A stretch of 10,853 bases of DNA from an uncultured Micrococcus sp. (GTDB lineage: Bacteria; Actinomycetota; Actinomycetes; Actinomycetales; Micrococcaceae): positions 1 through 10,853 of the forward strand of contig CAMIOJ010000045.1 in the NCBI GenBank assembly GCA_946222435.1, in the 5' to 3' direction. Numbering within the stretch: the first letter of the stretch is position 1; the number at the start of each line of letters is the position of its first letter. The notes beneath the pieces were generated by a model that was given only the letters and a program-made list of their open reading frames with translations, was not told the origin of the DNA and made no database searches. The translations under genes and the position numbers were made by a program. Of this stretch, positions 1 to 6,550 are shown in pieces.

Positions 1-1488
1 GGTCCCGGAGAACAGGTTCGGCTCCTGGAACACGGCCGCGATCCCGCCGCGCAGCGTCGGCAGCCCGAGCCGCTCCACGTCCTGCCCGAACACCTCGATC
101 CGCCCGGTCCGTGCCGGGTACAGGCCCATGAGCAGGTTGGTGATGGTGGACTTGCCGCCGCCGGACTCCCCGACCAGCGCGACCTTCTCCCCCTGTCGCA
201 CCTCGAAGTCGATGCCGGCAACCACGTCCCGCTCCGCCGAGCCGTCGTAGGAGAAGTGCACGTCGGCGAACCGCACCGCCGGCACGTCCGCCCCGGTCCG
301 CCGGGCCAGCTCCCGCAGCGGCTCCGCACCCGGGTCCTCGGGGTCGTCCGTCCGGCCCTCGCCCACCGGCCGTTCGGCCACCCGGAGCCGCCCGGTCCCG
401 CCGGTCGTCTCCGCCTCCTGCCCGGCCGCGCCCACGACGACGGACGCGTCGCCTCCGGAGGCGAGAGTGCCGTCGTCGTCCCCCTCGCCGATGTGCCGGA
501 CGGCGGTGCCGTCCCGGCCGTCCTCCCGCTCCTCGGAGAGGACCTCGAAGTAGTCCTTCGAGCCGGCGACGGCGCGCTGGGCGGAGTCCACGAGGTAGGA
601 CATGGAGAAGATCGGCTCGCGGGCCATGTTCATCAGCTGCAGCAGCAGGACCATGTCTCCCACGGAGAAGTGGCCCTGCGCGGTGCGGACAAACACCAGC
701 AGGTACAGCACGCCGAACACCACGTTCAGGGCGAGGCGGCGGGCGGCGTCCATGGAGTGCCACCAGTTCGATTGCCTCCGGGTGATGTCGATGGTGGACC
801 GGAAGCGCTCGGAGAACCCGGCCAGCTCGGTGCCCTGGCGGTTGTACGAGCGCACCACGGGCATCTGCGCGACGACCTCGGTGAAGCGGCCGGAGGCGAT
901 GTCGATCTGAGCGTTCTTCTCGCCCTCCCAGACCTGCCACCGCTTCGAGGTCTTCGCGGTGAGCCACATGTAGACGGGGAACACCACCGCCAGCAGCACA
1001 GCCAGCGGCCACCAGTAGAAGGCGGAGATCGCCAGCACCGCCACCGTGGTGATGAGCATGGTGAACGCGTTGTTCGCGAAGAAGTTCAGGAACTGCGTGA
1101 GCTCCGTGATGGAGCGGTTCAGGCGGCTGGTGATCCGGCCGGTGATGGCGGTGTCGAAGTACTTCTGCGGCAGGTGCAGCAGGTGTTCGAAGTACCGGGT
1201 GGAGAGGATGGCGCGCATGCGGGTGGCCATCACGTCTCCCCAGTAGCCGCCGATGCTCACCACCGCCGTGGACGCCACCTCCACGGCCAGGAACGCGACC
1301 GCGATCCAGACCACCGCCTGCACGGCGTCCTCCACCGGAGTGCGGCCGGCCACCGCCTCCACGATCTCGTCCGTGGCGGCGCCGATGAGGAACGGGGCGG
1401 CCAGGTGGAGCACGGCCATCAGCACCGCGGACACCGCGATCCCGAGGTAGAGCGGACGCAGCTGCGGGGCGAAGCGGAGGATGCGCAT
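1..1488 (-). CDS. ABC exporter half-transporter, permease fused to ATPase (partial, C-terminus off the left edge)
   Basis: A type I ABC exporter half-transporter: an N-terminal membrane domain fused to an ATPase, acting as a dimer in the cytoplasmic membrane to export an unknown substrate. Seen: 496 codons, with a hydrophobic membrane domain to about residue 310, a Gly/Asp/Glu-rich linker at about 318-404, then the ATPase start with A-loop SYDG (Tyr414), Walker A GESGGGKST (440-448) and Q-loop VFQEPNLFSG just before the edge. Signature motif, Walker B and H-loop are cut off, so catalytic integrity cannot be judged. I chose ATG at 1488 because GGTGA lies 8 bases before it; GTG at 1500 is an in-frame alternative with a poorer ribosome-binding site. 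The Nudix gene ends 43 bp upstream on the same strand, so co-transcription is possible. Substrate specificity (drug, lipid or peptide) cannot be inferred. Confidence 0.93.
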   Translation of the reverse strand, partial: MRILRFAPQLRPLYLGIAVSAVLMAVLHLAAPFLIGAATDEIVEAVAGRTPVEDAVQAVVWIAVAFLAVEVASTAVVSIGGYWGDVMATRMRAILSTRYFEHLLHLPQKYFDTAITGRITSRLNRSITELTQFLNFFANNAFTMLITTVAVLAISAFYWWPLAVLLAVVFPVYMWLTAKTSKRWQVWEGEKNAQIDIASGRFTEVVAQMPVVRSYNRQGTELAGFSERFRSTIDITRRQSNWWHSMDAARRLALNVVFGVLYLLVFVRTAQGHFSVGDMVLLLQLMNMAREPIFSMSYLVDSAQRAVAGSKDYFEVLSEEREDGRDGTAVRHIGEGDDDGTLASGGDASVVVGAAGQEAETTGGTGRLRVAERPVGEGRTDDPEDPGAEPLRELARRTGADVPAVRFADVHFSYDGSAERDVVAGIDFEVRQGEKVALVGESGGGKSTITNLLMGLYPARTGRIEVFGQDVERLGLPTLRGGIAAVFQEPNLFSGT

Positions 1489-1531
1489 CAGGGAGGTCAC
1501 CGGGCCAGCGTAGTGCCGGCGCCGGACACCC

Positions 1532-1993
1532 TCAGAACAGCGGATCCTCCGCGATGCCGGTCAGCACGGACTGCAGCAGCGGGGCCAGGCCGTGGCCCTC
1601 CGGCGCCTCGAGGGCGGCGGGGTCCAGCCAGGTCAGGTCCGCGATCTCCGCGGCTTTCACCGGCCTCTCGTGCTCGGCGAGCGGACGCGCGAGGGCGAAG
1701 ACGTCCCCCACCACCCGGAAACCGGCCTCGTTCGCGGCGGCGGCCTCGTGGACACCCAGCGTGACGAGCTCCTCGGCGCGCAGGCGGATGCCGGTCTCCT
1801 CGGCCACCTCCCGCACGGCGGTCTGCAGCGGGCTCTCCCCCGGCTCCGGCTTGCCGCCCGGGAACATGTACATCCGGGTGCCGGCCTTGCGGACGGACAG
1901 CGCCCGACCGTCCGGACGCAGCAGCACCACGGCGGACACCCGGATCTGCTTCGGCGCGGACTCGGCGGCGTTCACGGCGGAGGCGGTTCCCAT
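1532..1993 (-). CDS. Nudix hydrolase
   Basis: A 153-residue cytosolic Nudix hydrolase, expected to cleave a nucleoside diphosphate linked to some moiety X using divalent metal. Seen: a canonical Nudix box (GX5EX7REUXEEXGU) at about residues 46-68, with GGKPEPGE followed by REVAEETGI, preceded by the strand VSAVVLLRPDG and the stretch MYMFPGG. Length is normal for a single-domain member. The ATG at 1993 is chosen because family similarity starts soon after it, but the ribosome-binding site is weak. The frame stays open far upstream, with in-frame TTG at 2014 and GTG at 2092 and 2113; starting at 2092 would add 33 residues containing repeats of RPAS. The gene lies between lysE (128 bp away, behind a hairpin) and the ABC exporter (43 bp). 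Substrate unknown; a role in nucleotide-pool or cofactor housekeeping is only inference. Confidence 0.93.
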   Translation of the reverse strand: MGTASAVNAAESAPKQIRVSAVVLLRPDGRALSVRKAGTRMYMFPGGKPEPGESPLQTAVREVAEETGIRLRAEELVTLGVHEAAAANEAGFRVVGDVFALARPLAEHERPVKAAEIADLTWLDPAALEAPEGHGLAPLLQSVLTGIAEDPLF

Positions 1994-2016
1994 GCAGGAC
2001 AGTGTCCCACTCAAGG

Positions 2017-2088
2017 CGGAGGCGGGACGGTCGGTCCCACCGGAGGCAGGACGCTCCCCTCTGCCGGACGCAGGACGGCCCGGCCACC
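2017..2088. repeat. Three imperfect 24-bp tandem repeats
   Basis: The core CGGAGGCAGGAC (variants with G or C at the fifth base and A or G at the eighth) recurs at 2017, 2041 and 2065, exactly 24 bp apart; the second half of each unit is more degenerate. A weaker related stretch, GCAGGACAGTGTCCCAC, lies at 1994-2010, out of register by 4 bp. The array sits directly upstream of the Nudix ATG. Because 24 is a multiple of three and the Nudix frame is open here, it reads as an 8-residue repeat with RPAS in that frame. Whether this is leader DNA or coding is undecided. Confidence 0.7.
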
Positions 2089-2115
2089 GCACGACGGAGC
2101 AAGTCCGTCGCACGG
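2087..2115 (-). terminator. Hairpin downstream of lysE, probable terminator without a U-tract
   Basis: CGACGGA (2092-2098) and TCCGTCG (2104-2110) form a perfect 7-bp stem around a 5-base loop. A further 3 bp (2087-2089 with 2113-2115) stack beyond a 2x2 internal loop. It lies 7 bp past the lysE stop codon on the minus strand and before the Nudix gene. No U-tract follows, which is common for terminator hairpins in high-GC actinobacteria. Function is inferred from position and structure only. Confidence 0.55.
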
Positions 2116-2121
2116 CGCCGA

Positions 2122-3024
2122 TCAGAGCAGCGTGAGGCCGATCTTCACGGCGATGCCGAGCATGAGCACGCCCACCGCAGAGTCCACGATCCGCCACATC
2201 CTCGGCGAGTTCATCAGCGGGGCGAGCTTGGTGCCGCCCCAGCCCAGCAGCACGATCCACGCGGCGGAGGCCAGGATGGCGCCGCCGGAGAACAGCCAGC
2301 GATCCTCGCCGTAGGCCTGGGCCACGGTGCCCAGCATCACGACCATGTCCAAGATCGCGTGCGGGTTCAGCAGGGACACGGACAGCGCCAGCATGATCGC
2401 CCTGCCCAGCGGCGTCTGGGGCGCCTGCAGCGCCACCTGCCGCACCTCCGGCCTCGCCTGCACGGCCACGGAGCCCTTCCCCGAGGGCTTCCCGACGACG
2501 GACGGCCGGGCGGGCTCGTTCGCCTCGCCGGAGTGCGGGGCCGGGTGCGTGGGGTCCGCATCCTCCTGGAGATGGCCGGCGCGGTAGGCCGCGAGCCTCT
2601 CCTCGTCGATCACCGGCAGCTGTCCGGTCAGGCTGACGACGTCCGTGAGGGACGGGGCATGCTCGGGGTCGTTCTCCTGCGCCTCGGCGGCCGCGGAGGA
2701 CAGGGTCGTCTGACCCCGCCACGCCGAACGGAGGGCGCCGAACGCGAACCAGAGCAGGTAGGCGATGCCGGCCACGGTCATCGCGGGGATGAGCCACGGC
2801 ACGGCGTCGGCCACGGCGCCGATGCCCGCGACGCCCGCGAACAGCAGGACGGCGTCGCCGGCCAGACAGATGCCCAGGCACAGCAGCACGCGGTCGCGTC
2901 GGACCACCTGGCGCAGGAGGAACAGGGTCTGCGCGCCGACGGCGACAACGAGGGCGAGGTTGGTCAGAAATCCGGTCGCGAAGATGGTCACCGGGAGAGA
3001 GTAGGAGCGCATCGTCAGCCGCAT
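2122..3024 (-). CDS. lysE: LysE/ArgO-family basic amino acid exporter with long central loop
   Basis: A cytoplasmic-membrane exporter of the LysE/ArgO family, which expels surplus L-lysine and L-arginine using the membrane potential. Seen: 300 residues; hydrophobic segments at about 12-40, 45-70 and 77-98; a long hydrophilic segment at about 103-205; the conserved SLLNPHAILD (217-226); then segments at about 245-262 and 280-300. Family members are usually a little over 200 residues, and the excess is essentially all in the central loop, which is rich in Pro, Glu, Asp and Ala. ATG 3024 is preferred over ATG 3012 because AAGGA lies 11 bases upstream of it. It diverges from a LysG/ArgP-type regulator across 62 bp, the standard arrangement for regulator-controlled lysE. 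The substrate (Lys/Arg) is inferred from family and neighbour; the amino-acid efflux fold is well supported. Confidence 0.9.
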   Translation of the reverse strand: MRLTMRSYSLPVTIFATGFLTNLALVVAVGAQTLFLLRQVVRRDRVLLCLGICLAGDAVLLFAGVAGIGAVADAVPWLIPAMTVAGIAYLLWFAFGALRSAWRGQTTLSSAAAEAQENDPEHAPSLTDVVSLTGQLPVIDEERLAAYRAGHLQEDADPTHPAPHSGEANEPARPSVVGKPSGKGSVAVQARPEVRQVALQAPQTPLGRAIMLALSVSLLNPHAILDMVVMLGTVAQAYGEDRWLFSGGAILASAAWIVLLGWGGTKLAPLMNSPRMWRIVDSAVGVLMLGIAVKIGLTLL

Positions 3025-3086
3025 CCAGCGCAGAATCCTTCAGGGTATGAGGAGATCCTTCATAAGCTCGCGTAGGCTGTGCGCCT
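3025..3086. promoter_or_regulatory. Divergent lysE-lysG control region with candidate operator
   Basis: This 62-bp gap separates the divergent exporter and regulator genes, so both promoters and the LysR-type operator must lie in or beside it. Seen: a dyad TATGA (3046-3050) N9 TCATA (3060-3064), and an overlapping direct repeat ATCCTTCA at 3035-3042 and 3055-3062, 20 bp apart, about two helical turns. The left copy, read on the minus strand, contains the lysE ribosome-binding site AAGGA. On the plus strand TAGGCT (3073-3078) could be a -10 element for the regulator gene. LysR-type regulators typically bind short dyads in such regions; binding here is inferred. Confidence 0.5.
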
Positions 3087-3962
3087 GTGAACTCGGACCA
3101 CCTGCGCGCCCTCGCCGCGGCCGTCGACGAGGGGACCTTCGACGCCGCCGCGGACTCCCTCCGCATCTCCGGATCCGCCTTCTCCCAGCGTGTCCGCGCG
3201 CTCGAGAGGCAGGTCGGCCAGGTGCTGCTGACGCGCACGGTCCCGGTGCAGGCCACGACCGCCGGCGAGCACATGCTCCGCCTGGCCCGGCAGGTCGTGG
3301 CGCTGGAGGACGACGCCCTCGGCTCCCTCGGCGTGGGCGAGCAGGGCCGGACCCGGCTGCCGCTGGCCGTGAACGCGGACTCCCTGGACACCTGGTTCCT
3401 CGGGGTCCTCAAGCGGGCCTCCACCTGGGACGACGTGGTCCTCAACATCCATGCCGAGGACCAGGCCCACACCGCCGCCCTGCTGCGGGCCGGCACGGTG
3501 ATGGCCGCGGTCACGGCGGTCCCCGAGCCCGTGTCCGGGTGCGTGGTGATCCCCCTGGGGACCATGCGGTACCACCCGGTGACCACGCGCTTCCTGGCCG
3601 ACCTGCACCAGCGCGAGGACGGCACCCCGGACCTCACCACCCTCCCGGCGGTGGACTACGGCGTTCGGGACCTGCTCCAGCACCAGGTCCTCGTCCGCGC
3701 CGGGCTCGGCACGCCCCCGCACCACCTGATCCCCTCGGTCACGGCCTACTACCGGGCCGTGACCGGCGGACTGGGCTGGGGCATGATCCCCGACTCGCAG
3801 ATGCCGGCCGGCGTCCTCGAGGGGACCCACCCGGAGCTGATGACCATCCCGGACCTCGGGGACATGGACGTGGAGCTGCACTGGCAGCGCTGGAGCTCCG
3901 GCCCCGACTCGCTGGACCGTCTCACCGAGGCCGTCATCGCTGCGGCGCAGGACATGCGCTGA
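3087..3962 (+). CDS. lysG: LysR-family regulator, LysG/ArgP type
   Basis: A DNA-binding regulator expected to sense intracellular lysine, arginine or related basic amino acids and activate the divergent exporter gene. Seen: 291 residues, the usual LysR length. The winged helix-turn-helix is at about 2-60 (DHLRALAAAVDEGTFDAAAD, then ISGSAFSQRVRALERQVGQ). The effector domain from about 90 carries LPLAVNADSLDTWF and GGLGWGMIPDSQ, stretches characteristic of the ArgP/LysG branch. The start is GTG 3087. No Shine-Dalgarno sequence precedes it, and a possible -10 TAGGCT ends 8 bp before it, so a leaderless mRNA is plausible. Its 3' end overlaps the convergent histidine kinase gene by 29 bp. Assignment to this subfamily is strong; the effector is inferred from the family. 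Confidence 0.92.
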   Translation: MNSDHLRALAAAVDEGTFDAAADSLRISGSAFSQRVRALERQVGQVLLTRTVPVQATTAGEHMLRLARQVVALEDDALGSLGVGEQGRTRLPLAVNADSLDTWFLGVLKRASTWDDVVLNIHAEDQAHTAALLRAGTVMAAVTAVPEPVSGCVVIPLGTMRYHPVTTRFLADLHQREDGTPDLTTLPAVDYGVRDLLQHQVLVRAGLGTPPHHLIPSVTAYYRAVTGGLGWGMIPDSQMPAGVLEGTHPELMTIPDLGDMDVELHWQRWSSGPDSLDRLTEAVIAAAQDMR

Positions 3963-5616
3963 CCCGACCCCGCTCCACGGCGGGCAGGAGCATCACCATC
4001 CTGGTGCGGCCGGGGACCGAGTCCACGGAGACGGTCCCGCCATGGGCCTCCACGACGGCCCGCACGATCGCCAGGCCCAAGCCGGTGGAGCCCTCCACCG
4101 GCTCCCGGGCCGCGGAGGCCCGTACGAAGCGGTCGAACAGGACGGGCTTGATGGAGTCGGGGATGCCCGGGCCGTCGTCCTCCACCACCACCTGCACGCC
4201 CCGGCCGGAGGACGCCTCGGGGAACGGGACGATGTCCACGGTCGTGCTCACGGAGGTGCCGGCGGGGGTGTGCTTGCGGGCGTTCGAGAGGAGGTTGCCC
4301 ACCACCCGCTCGAGCTGGTGGGGGTCTCCGCAGACCTGCACGTCCTCGGCGATCTTCTCCTCCGAGACCTCCACGTGCCACTCGTGCCCGGGACCGGCCG
4401 CGCGCGCGTCCTGGACGGCCTCCACCACCAGCTCCGCCATGGAGACCAGCCGGCAGTCGGAGCCCGCGCCGACCTCGCCTCCGGCCTCCAGGCGGCGCTG
4501 CGCCTCCCGGTCCATGCGGGCCAGGAAGAGCAGGTCGTCCACCAGGCGCGTCATGCGGTCCGACTGCGCCAGCACGCGCTGCAGGGAGTCCCGCCCCCGC
4601 TCGGACAACGACTCGGTGAGGCCGATCATCTCCGCATAGCCCCGGATGGAGGCCAGGGGGGTCCTCAGCTCGTGGGAGGCGTCCGCCACGAAGCGGCGGA
4701 GCTTGTCCTCGAGCAGCTGGCGCTCGTCCAGGGAGTCGTCCATGGAGGTCAGCATCCGGTTGAACGCGGTGGCCACCACGGCGATCTCGTCCGCCTGCCG
4801 GCTCGCAGACTCGGGGACGCGGTGGTCCGCGAGACGGACCCCGGGGGTGCCCACCGGCAGGGCGGAGACCTCGTTGGCCCGGACGGCCACGTTCGCGAGC
4901 GGGTCCAGGGAGCGGCGCACCCATGCCCAGGAGCCGATGGCCACCACGATGATGATGACCGCCATGGACCCGAGGGTGCCGATGCGCGTCTCGTTGAGGA
5001 TCTTGATCTCGTCGTCGATCGGCGTGCCGACCACGAGGACCCGCTCTCCGGGGCCGATCGGGGCGGTCCGGTCCAGCCGCTGGCCCTGGATCATGTACAC
5101 CACGCCCTCGAGCCGGACCTCGGTGGCGTCCTCGACCGGGCCGCGGGTCAGCCCGTGGACCAGCACAAGGCTCTCTCGCGAGGTCAGCTCACGCTGAACG
5201 CCGACCGCGTCGAGGATGTAGCCGTCCAGGCCCTGGCCCGAGTGGTGCTTCAGATCCTCCAGGTCGGCCATGCCCACGAGCGTGCCGGACTCGTGGCCGG
5301 CGCCGGTGGGCAGCGTGAGCCCGCCGCCCGGGGTGGCCAGCGGGGCCGTAGGCACGGGGCTGGGCCCGCCGGTCTCGATCTGCGCCGCGGCGCGCTGCAG
5401 GGTCGCGCCCAGGTTCGCCGCGATGCGCCCGCGCACCGTGTTCTCGGAGACGCTCAGGTTGAAGACCGCGTAGAGGCAGAGGACGGCGGCGACCAAGGCG
5501 ACCAGGCCGGCTGCGATGCGGACGGCCAACGACGTCGACCGCCCCGCCCGCTGCCCGGAGGCAGGGGGCGGGGCGGTCGGTTCGCCCTGGGCCGGGTCAG
5601 GCCGGGCGGATGACAT
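3934..5616 (-). CDS. Two-component sensor histidine kinase, MprB/TrcS-like
   Basis: A membrane histidine kinase that autophosphorylates and passes phosphate to the response regulator encoded just upstream. Seen in 560 residues: Pro-rich cytoplasmic N-terminus (1-28); transmembrane helix about 31-53; extracytoplasmic sensor region about 54-212, with a Pro/Gly-rich stretch around 84-110; second helix about 214-233; HAMP about 234-303; phosphoacceptor motif ASHELRTP with His315; N-box NLLSNARKH (441-449); G1 DDGPGIP (480-486); and G2 TGLGLAIV (511-518). All catalytic motifs are intact. ATG 5616 lies inside the regulator gene (20-bp overlap) without an evident ribosome-binding site, suggesting translational coupling. 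The C-terminal tail after about 548 is encoded partly over the convergent lysG 3' end. The architecture matches actinobacterial MprB/TrcS-type kinases; the signal cannot be deduced. Confidence 0.95.
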   Translation of the reverse strand: MSSARPDPAQGEPTAPPPASGQRAGRSTSLAVRIAAGLVALVAAVLCLYAVFNLSVSENTVRGRIAANLGATLQRAAAQIETGGPSPVPTAPLATPGGGLTLPTGAGHESGTLVGMADLEDLKHHSGQGLDGYILDAVGVQRELTSRESLVLVHGLTRGPVEDATEVRLEGVVYMIQGQRLDRTAPIGPGERVLVVGTPIDDEIKILNETRIGTLGSMAVIIIVVAIGSWAWVRRSLDPLANVAVRANEVSALPVGTPGVRLADHRVPESASRQADEIAVVATAFNRMLTSMDDSLDERQLLEDKLRRFVADASHELRTPLASIRGYAEMIGLTESLSERGRDSLQRVLAQSDRMTRLVDDLLFLARMDREAQRRLEAGGEVGAGSDCRLVSMAELVVEAVQDARAAGPGHEWHVEVSEEKIAEDVQVCGDPHQLERVVGNLLSNARKHTPAGTSVSTTVDIVPFPEASSGRGVQVVVEDDGPGIPDSIKPVLFDRFVRASAAREPVEGSTGLGLAIVRAVVEAHGGTVSVDSVPGRTRMVMLLPAVERGRVSACPAPQR

Positions 5617-6361
5617 AGCCCGCGCCGCGGACCGTGTGGATCATCGGGTCACGGCCGGCGTCGATCTTCTTGCGCAGGTAGGAGATGTAGAGCTCCACGA
5701 TGTTGGCGCGACCGCCGAACTCGTAGCCCCACACGTGGTCGAGGATCTGGGACTTGGACAGCACGGTGCGCACGTTGAGCATCAGGTACTGCAGCAGGTT
5801 GTACTGGGTGGCGGTGAGCTCGATGAGGTCGCCGCCGCGGGTGACCTCATGGGTGCGGGTGTTCATCACCAGGTCTCCCACCACGATCACCTCGTTGGCC
5901 GCGGCCATCATGCCCGAGCGCTGGACGAGACGGTGGAGGCGGATGAGGACCTCCTCCATGGAGAACGGCTTGGTGACGTAGTCGTCGCCGCCGGCGGCCA
6001 GGCCGGTGATGCGGTCGTCCGTGGAGTCCTTGGCGGTGAGGAACATGACGGGCATGTCCGGCCAGAAGGCCCGGAGTCGCTCGAGGACCTCCATGCCGTC
6101 CAGGTCCGGGAGCATGATGTCCAGGATCGCGACGTCCGGCTGCTTCTCCTTGCCCTTCTCCAGCGCGGTGGCGCCGTCATGGGCGATGACGACCTCCCAG
6201 CCGCACAGGGACAGGGCCATGGACATGAGGTCGGCGATCATCGGCTCGTCGTCCACCACGAGGGCGCGGACAGGGGAACCGTCCGGATGGGACAGCTTGG
6301 GGAGTATCTCCTGCAGCTCGGCCATGGAGGTGGGGGCGCCGACGTTCCGGGACTCGGTCAC
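5597..6361 (-). CDS. OmpR/PhoB-family response regulator
   Basis: A transcription factor activated by phosphorylation from the adjacent kinase. Seen in 254 residues: a 30-residue N-terminal extension before the receiver; acidic pair Asp37-Asp38 in VVDDEP; phosphoacceptor Asp81 in ILDIMLPDLDG; Thr109 in FLTAKD; Lys131 in TKPF; then a winged-helix output domain (about 155-254) with the OmpR-type pattern ELTATQYNLLQYL, LSKSQILDHVWG, NIVELYISYLRKKID and HTVRGAGYVIRP. All receiver residues are intact. The GTG start at 6361 is well supported because AAAGGAG lies 6 bases upstream. The gene overlaps the kinase start by 20 bp, so the two form one operon. The sequence resembles the TrcR/MprA/PhoP group of actinobacteria, but I cannot assign a specific orthologue. 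Confidence 0.96.
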   Translation of the reverse strand: MTESRNVGAPTSMAELQEILPKLSHPDGSPVRALVVDDEPMIADLMSMALSLCGWEVVIAHDGATALEKGKEKQPDVAILDIMLPDLDGMEVLERLRAFWPDMPVMFLTAKDSTDDRITGLAAGGDDYVTKPFSMEEVLIRLHRLVQRSGMMAAANEVIVVGDLVMNTRTHEVTRGGDLIELTATQYNLLQYLMLNVRTVLSKSQILDHVWGYEFGGRANIVELYISYLRKKIDAGRDPMIHTVRGAGYVIRPA

Positions 6362-6550
6362 GGGAGACTCCTTTGCTGGTGGTGCGGCGGGCCGTGGGGA
6401 TCGCCGGCATGGGCCCTGCGCGACCCGACGGTGCGGTCAGTCTATGACGCTATGACGGACGGCCTCGTTATGACACCGTTATCTACGCATGTCGGAGTGA
6501 TCGTACGCCTCGGTGGACTCGATTGTTGAGCACTTTGCTGCGAACAGCCT
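6362..6550 (-). promoter_or_regulatory. Intergenic region ahead of the response regulator, with candidate autoregulatory repeats
   Basis: This 189-bp gap lies between menG and the two-component operon. Read on the minus strand it contains ATAACG twice (6477-6482 and 6466-6471), start to start 11 bp, the spacing typical of OmpR/PhoB-family tandem sites. Further ATAG-type copies follow: TATGAC on the plus strand occurs at 6443, 6451 and 6469. A possible -10 TAGACT sits at 6444-6439 with no recognisable -35, as expected for an activator-dependent promoter whose -35 area is replaced by regulator sites. The strong ribosome-binding site AAAGGAG is at 6368-6374. I see no convincing terminator for menG in 6480-6550. 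Confidence 0.45.

Noticed and set aside
1517..1526. Perfect 10-bp palindrome CCGGCGCCGG between the Nudix and ABC exporter genes.
   Set aside because: Made only of G and C in GC-rich DNA, with no loop for a hairpin; expected by chance and no regulator is implied.
256..1764. A 502-codon plus-strand frame over the ABC exporter gene.
   Set aside because: It is antisense to clear ABC transporter motifs, and its translation is low-complexity with no domain.
1994..3640. A 702-codon minus-strand open frame running from 3640 through the LysE gene into the Nudix gene.
   Set aside because: Only the last 153 codons look like a real protein. The upstream part is a third frame beneath lysE and lysG, with the low-complexity composition typical of shadow frames in very GC-rich DNA.
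4042..5613. A 523-codon plus-strand frame opposite the histidine kinase.
   Set aside because: The kinase on the other strand has all catalytic motifs in order; this frame is His/Gly/Asp-rich shadow sequence.
6520..6540. Short stem CTCGA-TTG-TTGAG past the menG stop as a terminator.
   Set aside because: Only five pairs including a G-T pair, a three-base loop and no U-tract; too weak to call.
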